Assembly: GCA_004193595.1 (NCBI GenBank)
Contig: RPGQ01000044.1
Span: forward strand, 88,677-152,676
Reading direction: 5' to 3'
Length of the DNA: 64,000 bases
Source: Desulfobacteraceae bacterium Eth-SRB2
GTDB taxonomy: Bacteria; Desulfobacterota; Desulfobacteria; Desulfobacterales; UBA11574
Part shown: one piece after another, positions 47,497-57,334 of the stretch
How the letters are laid out: the number at the start of each line of letters is the position of its first letter
How positions within the stretch are numbered: position 1 is the stretch's first letter
Translations under genes and position numbers: made by a program
Notes under the pieces: generated by a model
What the model was told of the DNA's origin: nothing
Databases searched by the model: none
The model's input: the letters and a program-made list of their open reading frames with translations, nothing else

Positions 47497-48693
47497 ATGG
47501 CGCAGCACGATAAAAAAAAAGAGGTAGCAAGAGACGTTCGCTCATTCGGAAAGTCTTCGGATCCCCTGCGCATTGTCATCGCAGGCGGAGGAACCGGCGG
47601 CCATCTTTTTCCAGGCATCGCCGTCGCTCAAGAGTTTATGGCCAAAAATCCCAACAGCAAAATCTTATTTGTCGGTACGGGCAGGCCCTTTGAAACCAAA
47701 GCATTATCAGAGGCAAATTTTGCCCATAAACGGATTACATCAGAAGGAATCAAGGGCCGGGGACTGGGAAACCAGGCCAAGGCTATCCTGAAAATACCCA
47801 AAGGGATATTTGAATCTGTTATGATCCTGAAACGGTTCAGACCGGATCTGGTCGTGGGTGTGGGGGGATATTCCGCAGGCCCTTTGGTTGCCGGAGCATG
47901 GCTTCTGGGCATTAAAATAGTACTTCACGAGCAGAATATTTTGCCGGGAATTACAAACCGAATTTTATCCCGTATTGCCGACCGGGTATATGTTTCCTTT
48001 GATGATATTCCAACCGGTTTTAGCCCTAAAAAAGTTCTTTATACCGGAAACCCTGTACGCAGAGAAATTCTGCAATACCCAAAGAATCAAAAAGGCTTGG
48101 GAATTGACGATTCAGAGCAAAAGCGACATTTTGTGATCCTGATATTAGGGGGTAGCCAGGGAGCTCACAGCATAAACATGGCTCTTTTGGAAGCCATAAA
48201 AAAGATCAAAGACAAAGATCAGTTTTTCTGTATCCATCAGACCGGACTCAATGATGAAACAAGAGTAAAAAATGCATACGAACGGTATGGTATGTCCTGC
48301 AGAGTCCAGGCATTTTTCAATGATATGGACCGGCAATATCAAAAAGCCGATCTTGTCATATGTCGCGCAGGAGCAACAACAGTGGCGGAAATCAAAGCCA
48401 TTGGAAAGGGTGCTATTTTCATACCCTTCCCTTTTGCTGCGGATGATCACCAGGTTTTAAACGCCCGTTCGTTGGAAAAAGCCGGGGCTGCCGAAATGAT
48501 TCTTGAAAGAGATCTCACCGGCAACGCCCTTGCCCAGCGAATTAATTTTTACGCCTCAAACCCGGATACGATTCGTCAGATGGCGGCCCGGGCAAAAAAG
48601 TTATGTCGTACCCATGCGGCGGCAGTTATTGTTGATGACTGCTACAAGTTAGTTCGTTTCGCTCACAATTGGAATAATGGAGTAATGGAATGA
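47497..48693 (+). CDS. murG: UDP-GlcNAc--MurNAc-pentapeptide transferase (lipid II synthase)
   Basis: 398 residues from ATG 47497; a TTG at 47440 would give 417 but lacks family-like residues. Peripheral membrane GT28 enzyme that adds GlcNAc to lipid I. Glycine-rich loop AGGGTGGHLFPG near the start, VVGVGGYSAGP, HEQNILPGITNR and the donor-site GGSQGAHSIN are all present. About 25 extra residues precede the usual MRIVIAGG start. The last residues (AHNWNNGVME) are encoded by the beginning of a TGGAATA repeat, so the stop codon comes from the repeat. Confidence 0.92.
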   Translation: MAQHDKKKEVARDVRSFGKSSDPLRIVIAGGGTGGHLFPGIAVAQEFMAKNPNSKILFVGTGRPFETKALSEANFAHKRITSEGIKGRGLGNQAKAILKIPKGIFESVMILKRFRPDLVVGVGGYSAGPLVAGAWLLGIKIVLHEQNILPGITNRILSRIADRVYVSFDDIPTGFSPKKVLYTGNPVRREILQYPKNQKGLGIDDSEQKRHFVILILGGSQGAHSINMALLEAIKKIKDKDQFFCIHQTGLNDETRVKNAYERYGMSCRVQAFFNDMDRQYQKADLVICRAGATTVAEIKAIGKGAIFIPFPFAADDHQVLNARSLEKAGAAEMILERDLTGNALAQRINFYASNPDTIRQMAARAKKLCRTHAAAVIVDDCYKLVRFAHNWNNGVME

Positions 48694-48720
48694 TGGAATG
48701 ATGGAATGATGGGTTTAATT
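48659..48720 (+). repeat. heptamer-repeat element 2, overlapping the murG stop
   Basis: AATTGGAATAATGGAGTAATGG followed by three TGGAATGA units, then TGGGTTTAATTAATTAAACC (a small hairpin). The unit starts inside murG. Confidence 0.8.
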
Positions 48721-48764
48721 AATTAAACCAAATAGAATCCATTTAACCCGTTGGATAAAAACAT

Positions 48765-50132
48765 ATGTTTCTTAAAAAATATCATATCCATTTTGTCGGA
48801 ATCGGCGGTATCGGGATGAGCGGAATTGCCGAACTCCTCCTCAATATCGGCTACAAGGTGTCGGGATCCGACAGCAGTATTTCAGACATTACCCGGCGCC
48901 TGGAAAACCTTGGCGGTATTATATTTAAAGGACATGCTGCCGAGCAAATCCACGGGGCGGACGTTGTGGTAACGTCATCGGCGATCGGCCCCGGAAACCC
49001 TGAGGTTGTGGCCGCCGGTCAAGCGTCAATCCCGGTAATACCCAGAGCCGAAATGCTTGCCGAACTCATGCGTTTAAAATACAGCGTGGCCATTGCAGGC
49101 GCCCACGGCAAAACATCTACCACGTCGATCATCGCTTCCGTACTGGGCAAAGGCGGGCTTGATCCCACGGTGGTTATCGGCGGAAAACTCAAAAGCATAA
49201 ATTCCAATGCACTTCTTGGAGAGGGAGACTATATCGTGGCCGAAGCCGACGAAAGTGACGGTTCTTTTCTGAAAATGTCTCCGACCATAGCAGTGGTAAC
49301 CAACATAGATCGTGAGCATCTTGATTTTTACCGGGATTTGAACGCCATCAAAGAAGTCTTTTTAAGCTTTATTGACAAAATACCTTTTTACGGTCTGGCG
49401 GTCCTTTGCCTGGATAATGAGCCGATCCAGGATATTATCCCCAGCATCCAAAAACGTTTTACAACTTACGGAATGAGTACTCAGGCCGATTTCCAGGCCA
49501 AAGACGTGGTTTTCGAGGGGCTGAAAAGCAGGTTTCACGTCTATCATCTTGGAACAAAACTCGGAGAAATCATTTTGAATCTTCCGGGCCTCCATAATGT
49601 TTATAACTCCCTGGCAAGCATTGCAGTCGGAATGGAGCTTGATATTTCATTTGATGTTATAAAATCGGCTCTGCAAACCGTGGAAGGTGTTCAGCGCAGG
49701 CTGGAGATTAAAGGAGAAAAAAAAGGGGTCACCGTTGTGGATGACTATGGTCATCATCCCACGGAAATCAAAATAACGCTTCAAGCCGTCAGGGAAAGCT
49801 GGCCCCACCGGCGGGTTGTGGTGGTGTTTCAGCCCCACCGCTATACCAGAACCCGGGCGCTCTTTGATGACTTCACCACTTCATTTTATCAGTCCGACCT
49901 GCTGGTGGTTCTTCCCATATATGCAGCCGGAGAAGAAAAGATAAATGGCGTAGAAGGCCATGCTTTGTTTGAAGGAATCCGGAGTCATGGCCACAAAGAA
50001 ATTGTCTATTTGCAAGATTTCGAGACAGCGGTATCCCATCTGATAAAAATCCTGAACCCGGGAGACATTCTTCTAACCCTGGGCGCAGGCGATGTTTGGA
50101 AAGTCGGAGAGATGGTGTTGAAAGGACTGTAA
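48765..50132 (+). CDS. murC: UDP-N-acetylmuramate--L-alanine ligase
   Basis: 455 residues. Adds L-Ala to UDP-MurNAc, the first peptide step. N-terminal Rossmann loop [17 protein letters not shown] (about 8-25), ATP loop [10 protein letters not shown] (about 111-120), EADESDGSF near 161, and C-terminal [13 protein letters not shown]. Usual length. No good ribosome site but the ATG opens the family's HIHFVGIGG start. Flanked on both sides by TGGAATA repeats. Confidence 0.95.
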   Translation: MFLKKYHIHFVGIGGIGMSGIAELLLNIGYKVSGSDSSISDITRRLENLGGIIFKGHAAEQIHGADVVVTSSAIGPGNPEVVAAGQASIPVIPRAEMLAELMRLKYSVAIAGAHGKTSTTSIIASVLGKGGLDPTVVIGGKLKSINSNALLGEGDYIVAEADESDGSFLKMSPTIAVVTNIDREHLDFYRDLNAIKEVFLSFIDKIPFYGLAVLCLDNEPIQDIIPSIQKRFTTYGMSTQADFQAKDVVFEGLKSRFHVYHLGTKLGEIILNLPGLHNVYNSLASIAVGMELDISFDVIKSALQTVEGVQRRLEIKGEKKGVTVVDDYGHHPTEIKITLQAVRESWPHRRVVVVFQPHRYTRTRALFDDFTTSFYQSDLLVVLPIYAAGEEKINGVEGHALFEGIRSHGHKEIVYLQDFETAVSHLIKILNPGDILLTLGAGDVWKVGEMVLKGL

Positions 50133-50139
50133 GCAGAAA

Positions 50140-50285
50140 CTTAGGGGCTTCACCCCAATTGGAATATTGGAATATTGGAATATTGGAGTAATGGGTTTAA
50201 AGGAATTCTATCAATTAAAAAAATAATTTTATCCGGTTAATTCCCCAATATTCCATTGTTCCAATACTCCATGATTCCATAGGGT
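50140..50285. repeat. heptamer-repeat hairpin element 3
   Basis: ATTGGAATATTGGAATATTGG on the left, mirrored by CCAATATTCCATTGTTCCAATACTCC on the right. Preceded by ACTTAGGGGCTTC as in element 1. Lies between murC and murB. Confidence 0.8.
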
Positions 50286-50352
50286 CCGAGTGAGTATATG
50301 GCTAAAAATATTATTGTTTACATATAGTTTTAAAAATTTCGAACTGAAAGTT

Positions 50353-51303
50353 ATGGGTCTGGATTCTGATTCAATAAAATGGCTTAAAAGCCGTTTCGGC
50401 AACAATGTCAAATTTGACGAGCCCATGTCAAAACATACATCCTTACGCGTGGGCGGCCCGGCCCAAGCTTTTGTTGCTCCGGAAAATATTGAGGCCTTAA
50501 AAGCCCTTGTAACATGGTCATGGCACAAAAAAATTTCTTATCTTATATTGGGCAACGGCACAAATCTTCTGGTCAAAGACAGCGGCATAACCGGAGTTGC
50601 GATCGTGTTGACGCAGTGTCTGAATACCATTTCTCAAACAAACCGGAACACCCATGGGGTTATTGTTACCGCCATGGCAGGTGCCCGCATGAAAACACTT
50701 TGTTCCTTTGCCCTGAAAAGGGGACTTGAAGGAATGAATTTTGCCATGGGCATTCCGGGTTCGATTGGGGGAGGAATTATGATGAATGCAGGCACATCCT
50801 ATGGTTCCATGGAGCGTGTCCTCGAATCAATAAACATTCTGCTCCCCACCGGTGAGGTGCGCAACATTAAAAAAGAAAATCTCGATTTTGCTTACCGGAA
50901 GCTTTCATGGAACAAAGAGCAAATAGAGGTTCATCCCGGGCAACAGGTTATTTTAGACGGCTGTTTCCGTCTGCACCCCTCGGATCCTGAAAAACTGAAA
51001 AAAGAAGCACAAAAAATTTTAGAAATACGCTGGCAAAGACAGCCCAGAGGTCTGCCCAGCGCAGGATGTTTTTTTAAAAATCCCGTATCCGAAAAGACTG
51101 CCGGCGAGCTTATTGAGGCGGCCGGACTTAAGGGAAAATCCATAGGCGGAGCAAAAATTTCATCAAAGCACGCCAATTTTATCATAAACCACCATAAAGC
51201 ATCCGCTGCTGATTTTCTGGAATTGATGGAACTTGTTGAAGAAACCGTATTAAAAAAGTTCAACATTAATCTTGAAAGAGAGGTTAAGGTTGTTGGGTCG
51301 TAA
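50353..51303 (+). CDS. murB: UDP-N-acetylenolpyruvoylglucosamine reductase
   Basis: 316 residues from ATG 50353; an upstream GTG at 50290 in the repeat border is less likely. FAD/NADPH enzyme that reduces the enolpyruvyl group to make UDP-MurNAc. FAD-binding part KHTSLRVGGPA and YLILGNGTNLLVKD, then GIPGSIGGGIMMNAG, the catalytic Ser region LPSAGCFFKNP (about 236-246) and C-terminal Glu in FNINLEREVKVVG. Type I length. Overlaps the start of ftsQ. Confidence 0.93.
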   Translation: MGLDSDSIKWLKSRFGNNVKFDEPMSKHTSLRVGGPAQAFVAPENIEALKALVTWSWHKKISYLILGNGTNLLVKDSGITGVAIVLTQCLNTISQTNRNTHGVIVTAMAGARMKTLCSFALKRGLEGMNFAMGIPGSIGGGIMMNAGTSYGSMERVLESINILLPTGEVRNIKKENLDFAYRKLSWNKEQIEVHPGQQVILDGCFRLHPSDPEKLKKEAQKILEIRWQRQPRGLPSAGCFFKNPVSEKTAGELIEAAGLKGKSIGGAKISSKHANFIINHHKASAADFLELMELVEETVLKKFNINLEREVKVVGS

Positions 51304-52144
51304 GCACCTACGAAGTAACTATTACAAGAACAGCGCCGCCAAAAAGCGTAACAGAATTATAAGGCGTCTTATGTTCTGTATTAAAACAGCGGGTGTAATC
51401 GCGGCTTTGAACCTGGTTAGCTTTGTTTTTATTTTTAGTTACGACTTTTTAACACAATGCGACTATTTTAAGGCCGAAAAACTGGTGGTTACCGGTTCGG
51501 ACAGGCTCTCTGAAAAACAGGTCCTTGAGCAGGCACAGATAAAAAAGGGGATAAATATTATTTCCGTAAACCTTTCAATGGCCAGAAAGCGACTGCTGGC
51601 ACATTCATGGATCACCGAGGCTGAAGTCAGCAGAGATCTTCCGTCCGGGATAAATATCAAAATAAAAGAACACCAACCCCTTGCCGTTCTCGACCTTGGC
51701 CGAAAATTTTTAATCAATACTTCCGGTGAAATATTCAAAGAAATGGCGGTATCAGATCCTGACCAACTGCCCATGATCAGCGGACTTGCGTTTTCAGACA
51801 TCAATACAGGGGACAAACCCCGCAGCATACCTTTTAACGCTGTAATGAATGTTCTGGAACTGGGTCAAAAATGTAAAAGCGTTCTTCCTTACAAGTTAAT
51901 AAAAAAGATTCGGGTGGATAGGGAAATGGGCCTTACCATTTATGCCTTTGATCGCATCAAAGAAATAAAAATCGGTTACAATGACTATCCGAATAAATAT
52001 GACAGACTTAAAAATATTCTTGCACATCTCAAAAAAAGACAAGGATTTTCACATCTCGAATCCATCGATCTCAATAATTTAAATCGCATTGTCATACATC
52101 CAACAAAAATAGAGATGCCCGCACAAGGTCATAAGGAGGTTTAA
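51290..52144 (+). CDS. ftsQ: cell division protein FtsQ/DivIB
   Basis: 284 residues from TTG 51290, which has GAGAGG upstream inside murB; the frame is open back to TTG 51272. A short basic cytoplasmic tail (KHLRSNYYKNSAAKKRNRII), one transmembrane helix (TAGVIAALNLVSFVFIFSY), then the POTRA domain (FKAEKLVVTGSDRLSEKQVL) and the FtsQ beta domain (LLAHSWITEAEVSRDLPSGI). It recruits FtsL/FtsB. Overlaps murB by 14 bp. A diverged inverted copy of its 3' half is at 57335-57957. Confidence 0.92.
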   Translation: MLGRKHLRSNYYKNSAAKKRNRIIRRLMFCIKTAGVIAALNLVSFVFIFSYDFLTQCDYFKAEKLVVTGSDRLSEKQVLEQAQIKKGINIISVNLSMARKRLLAHSWITEAEVSRDLPSGINIKIKEHQPLAVLDLGRKFLINTSGEIFKEMAVSDPDQLPMISGLAFSDINTGDKPRSIPFNAVMNVLELGQKCKSVLPYKLIKKIRVDREMGLTIYAFDRIKEIKIGYNDYPNKYDRLKNILAHLKKRQGFSHLESIDLNNLNRIVIHPTKIEMPAQGHKEV

Positions 52145-52145
52145 C

Positions 52146-53372
52146 ATGCAAAGACAGGAAAATATCATTGTCGGCCTTGATGTTGGCACGACGAAAATCT
52201 GCGCTGTAGTTGGTGAGGTGCAAGGAAATAAAATAAATATTATCGGTATCGGCACCCACCCTTCAATTGGACTTCGCAAAGGCGTAGTGGTAAATATTGA
52301 ATCTACGGTAGAATCGATTCAAAAGGCAGTTGAAGAGGCGGAACTTATGGCCGGATGTGAAATTTCATCCGTATATGCCGGAATCGCCGGAGGTCATATA
52401 ACCGGTTTTAACAGTCGTGGAATCGTAGCAATAAAGGGTCCTGAAGTAACAAAGAATGATGTAGATCGGGTCATTGATGCAGCACGCGCCGTGGCAATTC
52501 CCATGGACCGTGAAGTCATCCACGTCATCCCCCAGGAATTTATCATCGATGATCAGGGCGGTATTCAGAATCCCGTGGGTATGTCCGGTGTAAGGCTGGA
52601 AGCTAAAATTCATATTGTGACCGGTGCCGTCACATCTGCTCATAATATTGTAAAATGCGCAAACCGATCCGGTCTTGATGTCTGCGATATCGCGCTGGAA
52701 CCCCTTGCTTCGGGTGAAGCCGTACTGACCAATGAGGAAAAAGATGTGGGCACGGCACTTCTGGATCTTGGCGGCGGAACCAGCGATCTGGCAATCTTTT
52801 TCGGAAAAAACATCAAACATACGTTTGTCCTGTCACTGGGGGGTAACAACCTGACAAATGATATCAGCATCGGTTTGCGCGCATCACAGGTTGAAGCTGA
52901 AAAGATCAAAATAAAATACGGGACCTGTGTTGCCCGGGATATCAGCAACGAAGAAACCATTGAAGTCCCCGGCATGGGGGGGCGCAAGCCAAGAAAACTT
53001 CCCAGGCAGATACTGGGAGAAATATTAGAACCCCGTATCGAAGAGATCTTCACATTAATAAAAAGGGAAATCTTCCGGGCCGGTATGGACAACGTCATCA
53101 CATCCGGCCTGGTCCTAACCGGTGGATCATCCATGTTGCACGGTATAACGGATATCGCCGAATCGATTTTCGATGTTCCCAGCCGACTCGGCACACCCAT
53201 AGGAATCACCGGCCTTATCGATGTGGTCAACAATCCCATGTATGCCACGGGTGTCGGACTTGTCCTTTACGGAGCAAAAAATCAACCCGAAAAGAAATTC
53301 AGGATTCGTGACTCAAACATTTTTCACCGGGTCATGACCCGGATGAAAAGATGGTTTAAGGATGTAATTTAA
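52146..53372 (+). CDS. ftsA: cell division protein FtsA
   Basis: 408-residue actin-like protein that tethers FtsZ to the membrane. Phosphate loops GLDVGTTKICAVVGEV (about 10-25) and LLDLGGGTSDLAIFFG, SHS2 insertion (KGVVVNIESTVESIQKAVEE), adenosine loop GLVLTGGSSMLHG near 320, and a basic amphipathic C-terminal tail (FHRVMTRMKRWFKDVI) for membrane binding. AAGGAGG six bases before the ATG, right after ftsQ. Confidence 0.96.
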   Translation: MQRQENIIVGLDVGTTKICAVVGEVQGNKINIIGIGTHPSIGLRKGVVVNIESTVESIQKAVEEAELMAGCEISSVYAGIAGGHITGFNSRGIVAIKGPEVTKNDVDRVIDAARAVAIPMDREVIHVIPQEFIIDDQGGIQNPVGMSGVRLEAKIHIVTGAVTSAHNIVKCANRSGLDVCDIALEPLASGEAVLTNEEKDVGTALLDLGGGTSDLAIFFGKNIKHTFVLSLGGNNLTNDISIGLRASQVEAEKIKIKYGTCVARDISNEETIEVPGMGGRKPRKLPRQILGEILEPRIEEIFTLIKREIFRAGMDNVITSGLVLTGGSSMLHGITDIAESIFDVPSRLGTPIGITGLIDVVNNPMYATGVGLVLYGAKNQPEKKFRIRDSNIFHRVMTRMKRWFKDVI

Positions 53373-53397
53373 ATTTATTTAACAGGGGGGGGGAAAA

Positions 53398-54579
53398 ATG
53401 ACGTTTACTTTGGTAGAAACTGAAAGTTCCGCAAAAATCGTTGTAATTGGTGTTGGAGGAGCCGGTGGAAATGCGATTAACAATATGATCGATTCCAAGC
53501 TCCAGGGTGTAAAATTTATCGCCGCCAACACAGATTCACAGGCTCTTGAGGTCTCAAAGGCATCCATAAAGATGCAGATTGGAGAAAAGCTGACACAGGG
53601 ACTCGGCGCCGGCGCTGATCCTCAAATCGGAAGGGAAGCCGCGCTTGAAAATTCCGACGCCATCAAAAAAACGCTTGAGGGAAGCCATATGGTGTTCATC
53701 ACTGCGGGATTCGGCGGAGGGACCGGTACCGGGGCCGCACCGGTTATTGCTGAACTCTGCAAAGAAATTGATGCCCTTACCGTTGCGGTGGTGACAAAGC
53801 CTTTTTCATTTGAAGGCCAAAAAAGGGCAAAACAGGCAACTGAGGGGATTAATTCCCTCCAAAAAGTCGCTGACACGGTTATCACCATACCCAATGACCG
53901 GCTGAGGGGACTTGCGTCAAAAAATGCCAAAATGACCGATATGTTCAAGAAAGCCGATGAGATTCTGCTCCATTCGGTCAAAGGCATTACGGATCTTATT
54001 ATGATGCCGGGGCTGATCAATCTCGACTTCGCCGATGTCAGGACAACCATGTCTAAAGCCGGTATGGCCATCATGGGCATCGGTACATCCAAAGGTGAAA
54101 ACCGTGCCCTGGAAGCTGCCGAACGTGCCATATCCCATCCTCTGCTGGAAGATATCTCCATTTGTGGCGCCAAAGGTGTTTTGATCAACATAACCTGTAA
54201 CAGCGATTTGACAATGGAAGAGATGACCGAAGCTTCAGAGCGGATATATAATGAAGTGGGAGAAAATGCCGATATTATCTGGGGAACCGTGATAGACGAC
54301 ACTTTAGGCGATGAGATGCGGGTAACCGTTATTGCAACCGGAATCAATTCAAGTCCTAAATGTGAAATGGAAACTGAGCTCAGAGGCAAGATCAGAGATA
54401 TCACATTTGACGACTTAAATGACGCCGTAGATTATGATGAACCCACATTTATCCGGCGGAAAAAAGCGGTGGGTGAATCGAGCGGCGCCACATACAGAGG
54501 ATACAAAGGGATTGTAATTGACAACAACGACCTTAATGACCTGGATGTGCCGACATTTTTAAGAAAAAAGGCGGACTAG
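53398..54579 (+). CDS. ftsZ: cell division GTPase FtsZ
   Basis: 393 residues. Tubulin-like GTPase that forms the septal ring. GTP motif GGGTGTGAAP at 106-115, nucleotide loop GVGGAGGNAINNM near 18, T7-loop LINLDFADVRTTM with the synergy Asp, and the conserved C-terminal peptide DVPTFLRKK (about 384-392) that binds FtsA. A disordered linker is short here (about 60 residues). A strong GGGGGG site lies five bases before the ATG. Last of the core dcw genes. Confidence 0.97.
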   Translation: MTFTLVETESSAKIVVIGVGGAGGNAINNMIDSKLQGVKFIAANTDSQALEVSKASIKMQIGEKLTQGLGAGADPQIGREAALENSDAIKKTLEGSHMVFITAGFGGGTGTGAAPVIAELCKEIDALTVAVVTKPFSFEGQKRAKQATEGINSLQKVADTVITIPNDRLRGLASKNAKMTDMFKKADEILLHSVKGITDLIMMPGLINLDFADVRTTMSKAGMAIMGIGTSKGENRALEAAERAISHPLLEDISICGAKGVLINITCNSDLTMEEMTEASERIYNEVGENADIIWGTVIDDTLGDEMRVTVIATGINSSPKCEMETELRGKIRDITFDDLNDAVDYDEPTFIRRKKAVGESSGATYRGYKGIVIDNNDLNDLDVPTFLRKKAD

Positions 54580-54627
54580 GCGCTTATTTGTATTTTTTTG
54601 CTTTTTGTGACAAAACTTTTCCATTCT

Positions 54628-54688
54628 GCCACTAAGGCACCAAGGCACGAAGAAAGAATAATAAATATATCCTTTGTGTCTTTGTGGC
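54628..54688 (-). repeat. 61-bp palindromic repeat, copy 2 (inverted)
   Basis: Reverse complement of the unit at 44563-44623 with about 7 differences. It follows ftsZ and may end its transcript. Confidence 0.85.
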
Positions 54689-54762
54689 AAATATTTTTAA
54701 TTCCGGCCCGATCGCCTCACTCTGCTTGGCAGGAGGGCTTACGTATTGACATTTAATCATCA

Positions 54763-56517
54763 ATGGCATGGAAAACCGATAAATTACATAAAAGATTTGC
54801 TGAATCAGAAATCGGAACCATTCGCAAACCATGGAAAGGGCGGATCACGGTCGCACTGGTCTACCCCAACACGTATCATGTGGGAATGTCCAATCTCGGT
54901 TTTCAGACGGTATATTATTTGCTCAATGAAATGGAGCACGTTGTATGCGAAAGGGGTTTCCTACCGGAGAATAAAATACCGGGATCAGGACGTATCATCA
55001 CCATAGAGTCCGGAAGACCTATTTCCGCTTTTGATGTCATCGCTTTTTCCGTGTCATTTGAAAATGACTTTCCCAACCTTCTGAACATTATTGAAAAAGC
55101 AGGACTCCCTCTGCGATCCAGTGATAGAGAAACCCCCCACCCTCTCATCATCGCAGGGGGAGTCGCTTTTTTTTTAAACCCGGAACCTGTGGCACCGTTT
55201 GTCGATTGTTTCCTGATCGGGGAAGCCGAAGCTATTCTTCCCCGGTTTTTTAATACAGAGTTACCTGAGTTGCTGAATCAAGATAGAATGTCGTGTTTAA
55301 AAACCCTTGCCCGCAACCTCCCGGGCACCTATGTTCCGGCATTTTACAATGTGACATACCATTCAGATGGAACATTTCGTTCATTTGAACCCAAATGTGA
55401 CGTACCCGTTAAAATTGAGCGCCGGTTTTTAAAAGATCTTTCCCAAACTCCCACTTGCAGTACCATATTAACCCCGGATACCACCTTCGACCGTACATTT
55501 TTGATTGAGGTCGGTAGAGGCTGTCCCCACGGATGCAGATTTTGCAGCACGGGATTTGTTTACAGACCGCCCAGATTCAGAACTTTTTCCCTTCTCGAAA
55601 AATGTATGCAACAGGGCGTTTCAATGACCGACCAAATCGGTCTTGTGGGCGCCGCGGTTTCGGATCATCCTGAAATCCATAAGCTTTGCAACCAGAAGTT
55701 TGAAAAGGATATCAGAATATCTTTCAGCTCTTTTAGAGCGGACGCCCTCTCCCCGGAACTTCTGTCCGTACTCAAGGAAAGTAAGGTCAAAACCGCGACC
55801 ATCGCACCTGATGCAGGTTCCCAACGCTTGCGAAATATCATTAACAAAGGCATCACTGAAGAAGATATCCTCAACGCGGCTGAAACGCTCGTGGCTGAAG
55901 GCATACCCAACTTAAAGCTCTATTTTATGGTGGGGCTCCCGTTGGAAACCATGGATGATGTTGAAGCCATCGTCACCCTTTGTAAACAGGTAAAGCACAA
56001 TTTCCTCAAATCCAGCAGAGCCAGGAAACGCATCGGAGAAATAACCGTCAGTCTCAGTTGTTTTGTTCCCAAGCCCTTTACCCCTTTTCAATGGGTGGCC
56101 ATGGATGATATTCGTTCATTGAAAAACAAAATAAAAACAATAAAACAAGGCCTTAAAAGAGTGGCAAATGTTCGGGTGCATGCGGACGTCCCTCGATGGG
56201 CTTACATACAGGCACTGTTGTCACGGGGAGACCGTAGGGTGGCGCAAATATTAACCCTGGCCCATAAGAACCGGGGAAACTGGCCCAAAACCTTTAAAGC
56301 ATCTCCAGTAAACCCTGATTTTTACGTGCTCCGGGAGCGCTCTTTAGACGAATTATTCCCCTGGGACTTTATTGATCACGGCATCAACAAGTCCTTTCTC
56401 AAACAAGAATACCAAAAAGCCCTGCAGGGCAAAACATCTCCCCCATGCCCCATGGAATCCTGCACCATCTGCGGAGTATGCAAAGAAAAAACCAAGGCAA
56501 TCCCAAAAAAAGATTAA
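54763..56517 (+). CDS. B12-binding-type radical SAM protein
   Basis: 584 residues. N-terminal domain of the B12-binding type (ALVYPNTYHVGMSNLGFQTV, about 31-50; FLIGEAEAILPRF near 150-162), then the radical SAM core with the 4Fe-4S motif C254-PHG-C258-RF-C261. This composition matches the TIGR03960-like family often encoded beside ribosomal or cell-division genes; it lacks a clear HisxB12 motif. Probable role in RNA or protein modification, not known. The last 40 residues carry a Cys-rich CPMESCTICGVCKEK, possibly another Fe-S site. Followed by a terminator. No good ribosome site; start is the first ATG. Confidence 0.88.
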   Translation: MAWKTDKLHKRFAESEIGTIRKPWKGRITVALVYPNTYHVGMSNLGFQTVYYLLNEMEHVVCERGFLPENKIPGSGRIITIESGRPISAFDVIAFSVSFENDFPNLLNIIEKAGLPLRSSDRETPHPLIIAGGVAFFLNPEPVAPFVDCFLIGEAEAILPRFFNTELPELLNQDRMSCLKTLARNLPGTYVPAFYNVTYHSDGTFRSFEPKCDVPVKIERRFLKDLSQTPTCSTILTPDTTFDRTFLIEVGRGCPHGCRFCSTGFVYRPPRFRTFSLLEKCMQQGVSMTDQIGLVGAAVSDHPEIHKLCNQKFEKDIRISFSSFRADALSPELLSVLKESKVKTATIAPDAGSQRLRNIINKGITEEDILNAAETLVAEGIPNLKLYFMVGLPLETMDDVEAIVTLCKQVKHNFLKSSRARKRIGEITVSLSCFVPKPFTPFQWVAMDDIRSLKNKIKTIKQGLKRVANVRVHADVPRWAYIQALLSRGDRRVAQILTLAHKNRGNWPKTFKASPVNPDFYVLRERSLDELFPWDFIDHGINKSFLKQEYQKALQGKTSPPCPMESCTICGVCKEKTKAIPKKD

Positions 56518-56542
56518 AACCGCCGCTCGTCCTTAAAAAGAA

Positions 56543-56574
56543 AAAAGGCCAACCAGAATGATGGTTAGCCTTTT
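56543..56574 (+). terminator. intrinsic terminator after the radical SAM gene
   Basis: AAAAGGC...TGGTTAGCCTTTT stem with the loop GAATGA and a T-rich tail. Confidence 0.85.
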
Positions 56575-56575
56575 G

Positions 56576-56887
56576 AATTATTATCGCCGGACCTAAGAGG
56601 ATTTGCGCCCCTGCTGACGGCATGAAAGACGGATCAGCCTTCCCGGTAAATTATTTGATCGCTATATTTTTAATATTTACACCTCGAATATCAATCATCA
56701 ACGTTCTAATCCCAGCGGCGACGGGTCGAATGGCTCGAAGCCCACTCTTCCAAGAATTAGGATGCGGCCTCGATCAGTATGGATGAGTGGCAAGAGCCCT
56801 CGTGCCTGGGGTCCCAATTCCAACCTCTGTCACCTGGGACCGGTTTATGGTAACATTTTGAAATAATTTCAAAAGAGATTAAAGGCC
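56576..56887. other. spacer without a recognisable gene
   Basis: Mixed composition, a few GC-rich patches near 56710-56840 that may be an old repeat. Nothing supported. Confidence 0.35.
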
Positions 56888-57127
56888 AACTTCTGCTTTG
56901 CTCACCCTTATCATGCGTAGAAGCGTGGCTTTAGTAAAAATACTAATGGTCTTCTTCGCCCAAACTTCCCAAAGAAATTGGACTTTCGAAAAATCGATGA
57001 TAAGAGTATTAAGTATGCAATGAAGCGTCTAAATAATCGGCCAAGAAAAACTTTAGGGTTTGCAACACCCAATAAGGTATTCTTTAACGATATCAACAAC
57101 AAGGACACCATCACACTTGTTATTTGA
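56888..57127 (+). pseudogene. IS30-family transposase, C-terminal remnant
   Basis: Reads FCFAHPYHA, a TAG, then KRGFSKNTNGLLRPNFPKKL and RLNNRPRKTLGFATPNKVFF, the final catalytic Glu region and tail of IS30 transposases (PYxxWERG...ENTNGLLRQ; the TAG sits where Trp is expected). Rest of the element is missing. Confidence 0.75.
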
Positions 57128-57303
57128 ATTCAAAACCAAATTTAGCCTTAAAACTGACCTTTATCTCCAAAATCTCATTTAGTTACCGTGGTCTGATATA
57201 GACCTTAAGATTATTTTTTTGGGGTAAAGCTCATTTTTTTCTGGGCAAAACGTTTATAAAAATGTATGAAGATGGTTAAAACTGCGTTCAACGGGAGGTA
57301 ACC

Positions 57304-57333
57304 GATGCAAAAAAGTTCGGATCGGAATATTTG
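57304..57333 (+). pseudogene. probable start of the IS630 transposase
   Basis: GGGAGG then ATG and MQKSSDRNI, after which the frame runs into the inverted ftsA copy. Inferred to be the N-terminus of the same gene whose end is at 58951-59427; not verifiable from so few residues. Confidence 0.4.
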
Positions 57334-57334
57334 G

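Noticed and set aside
47273..50285. TGGAATA repeats as a CRISPR array
   Set aside because: Units are 7-8 bp with no unique spacers, and no cas genes are present.
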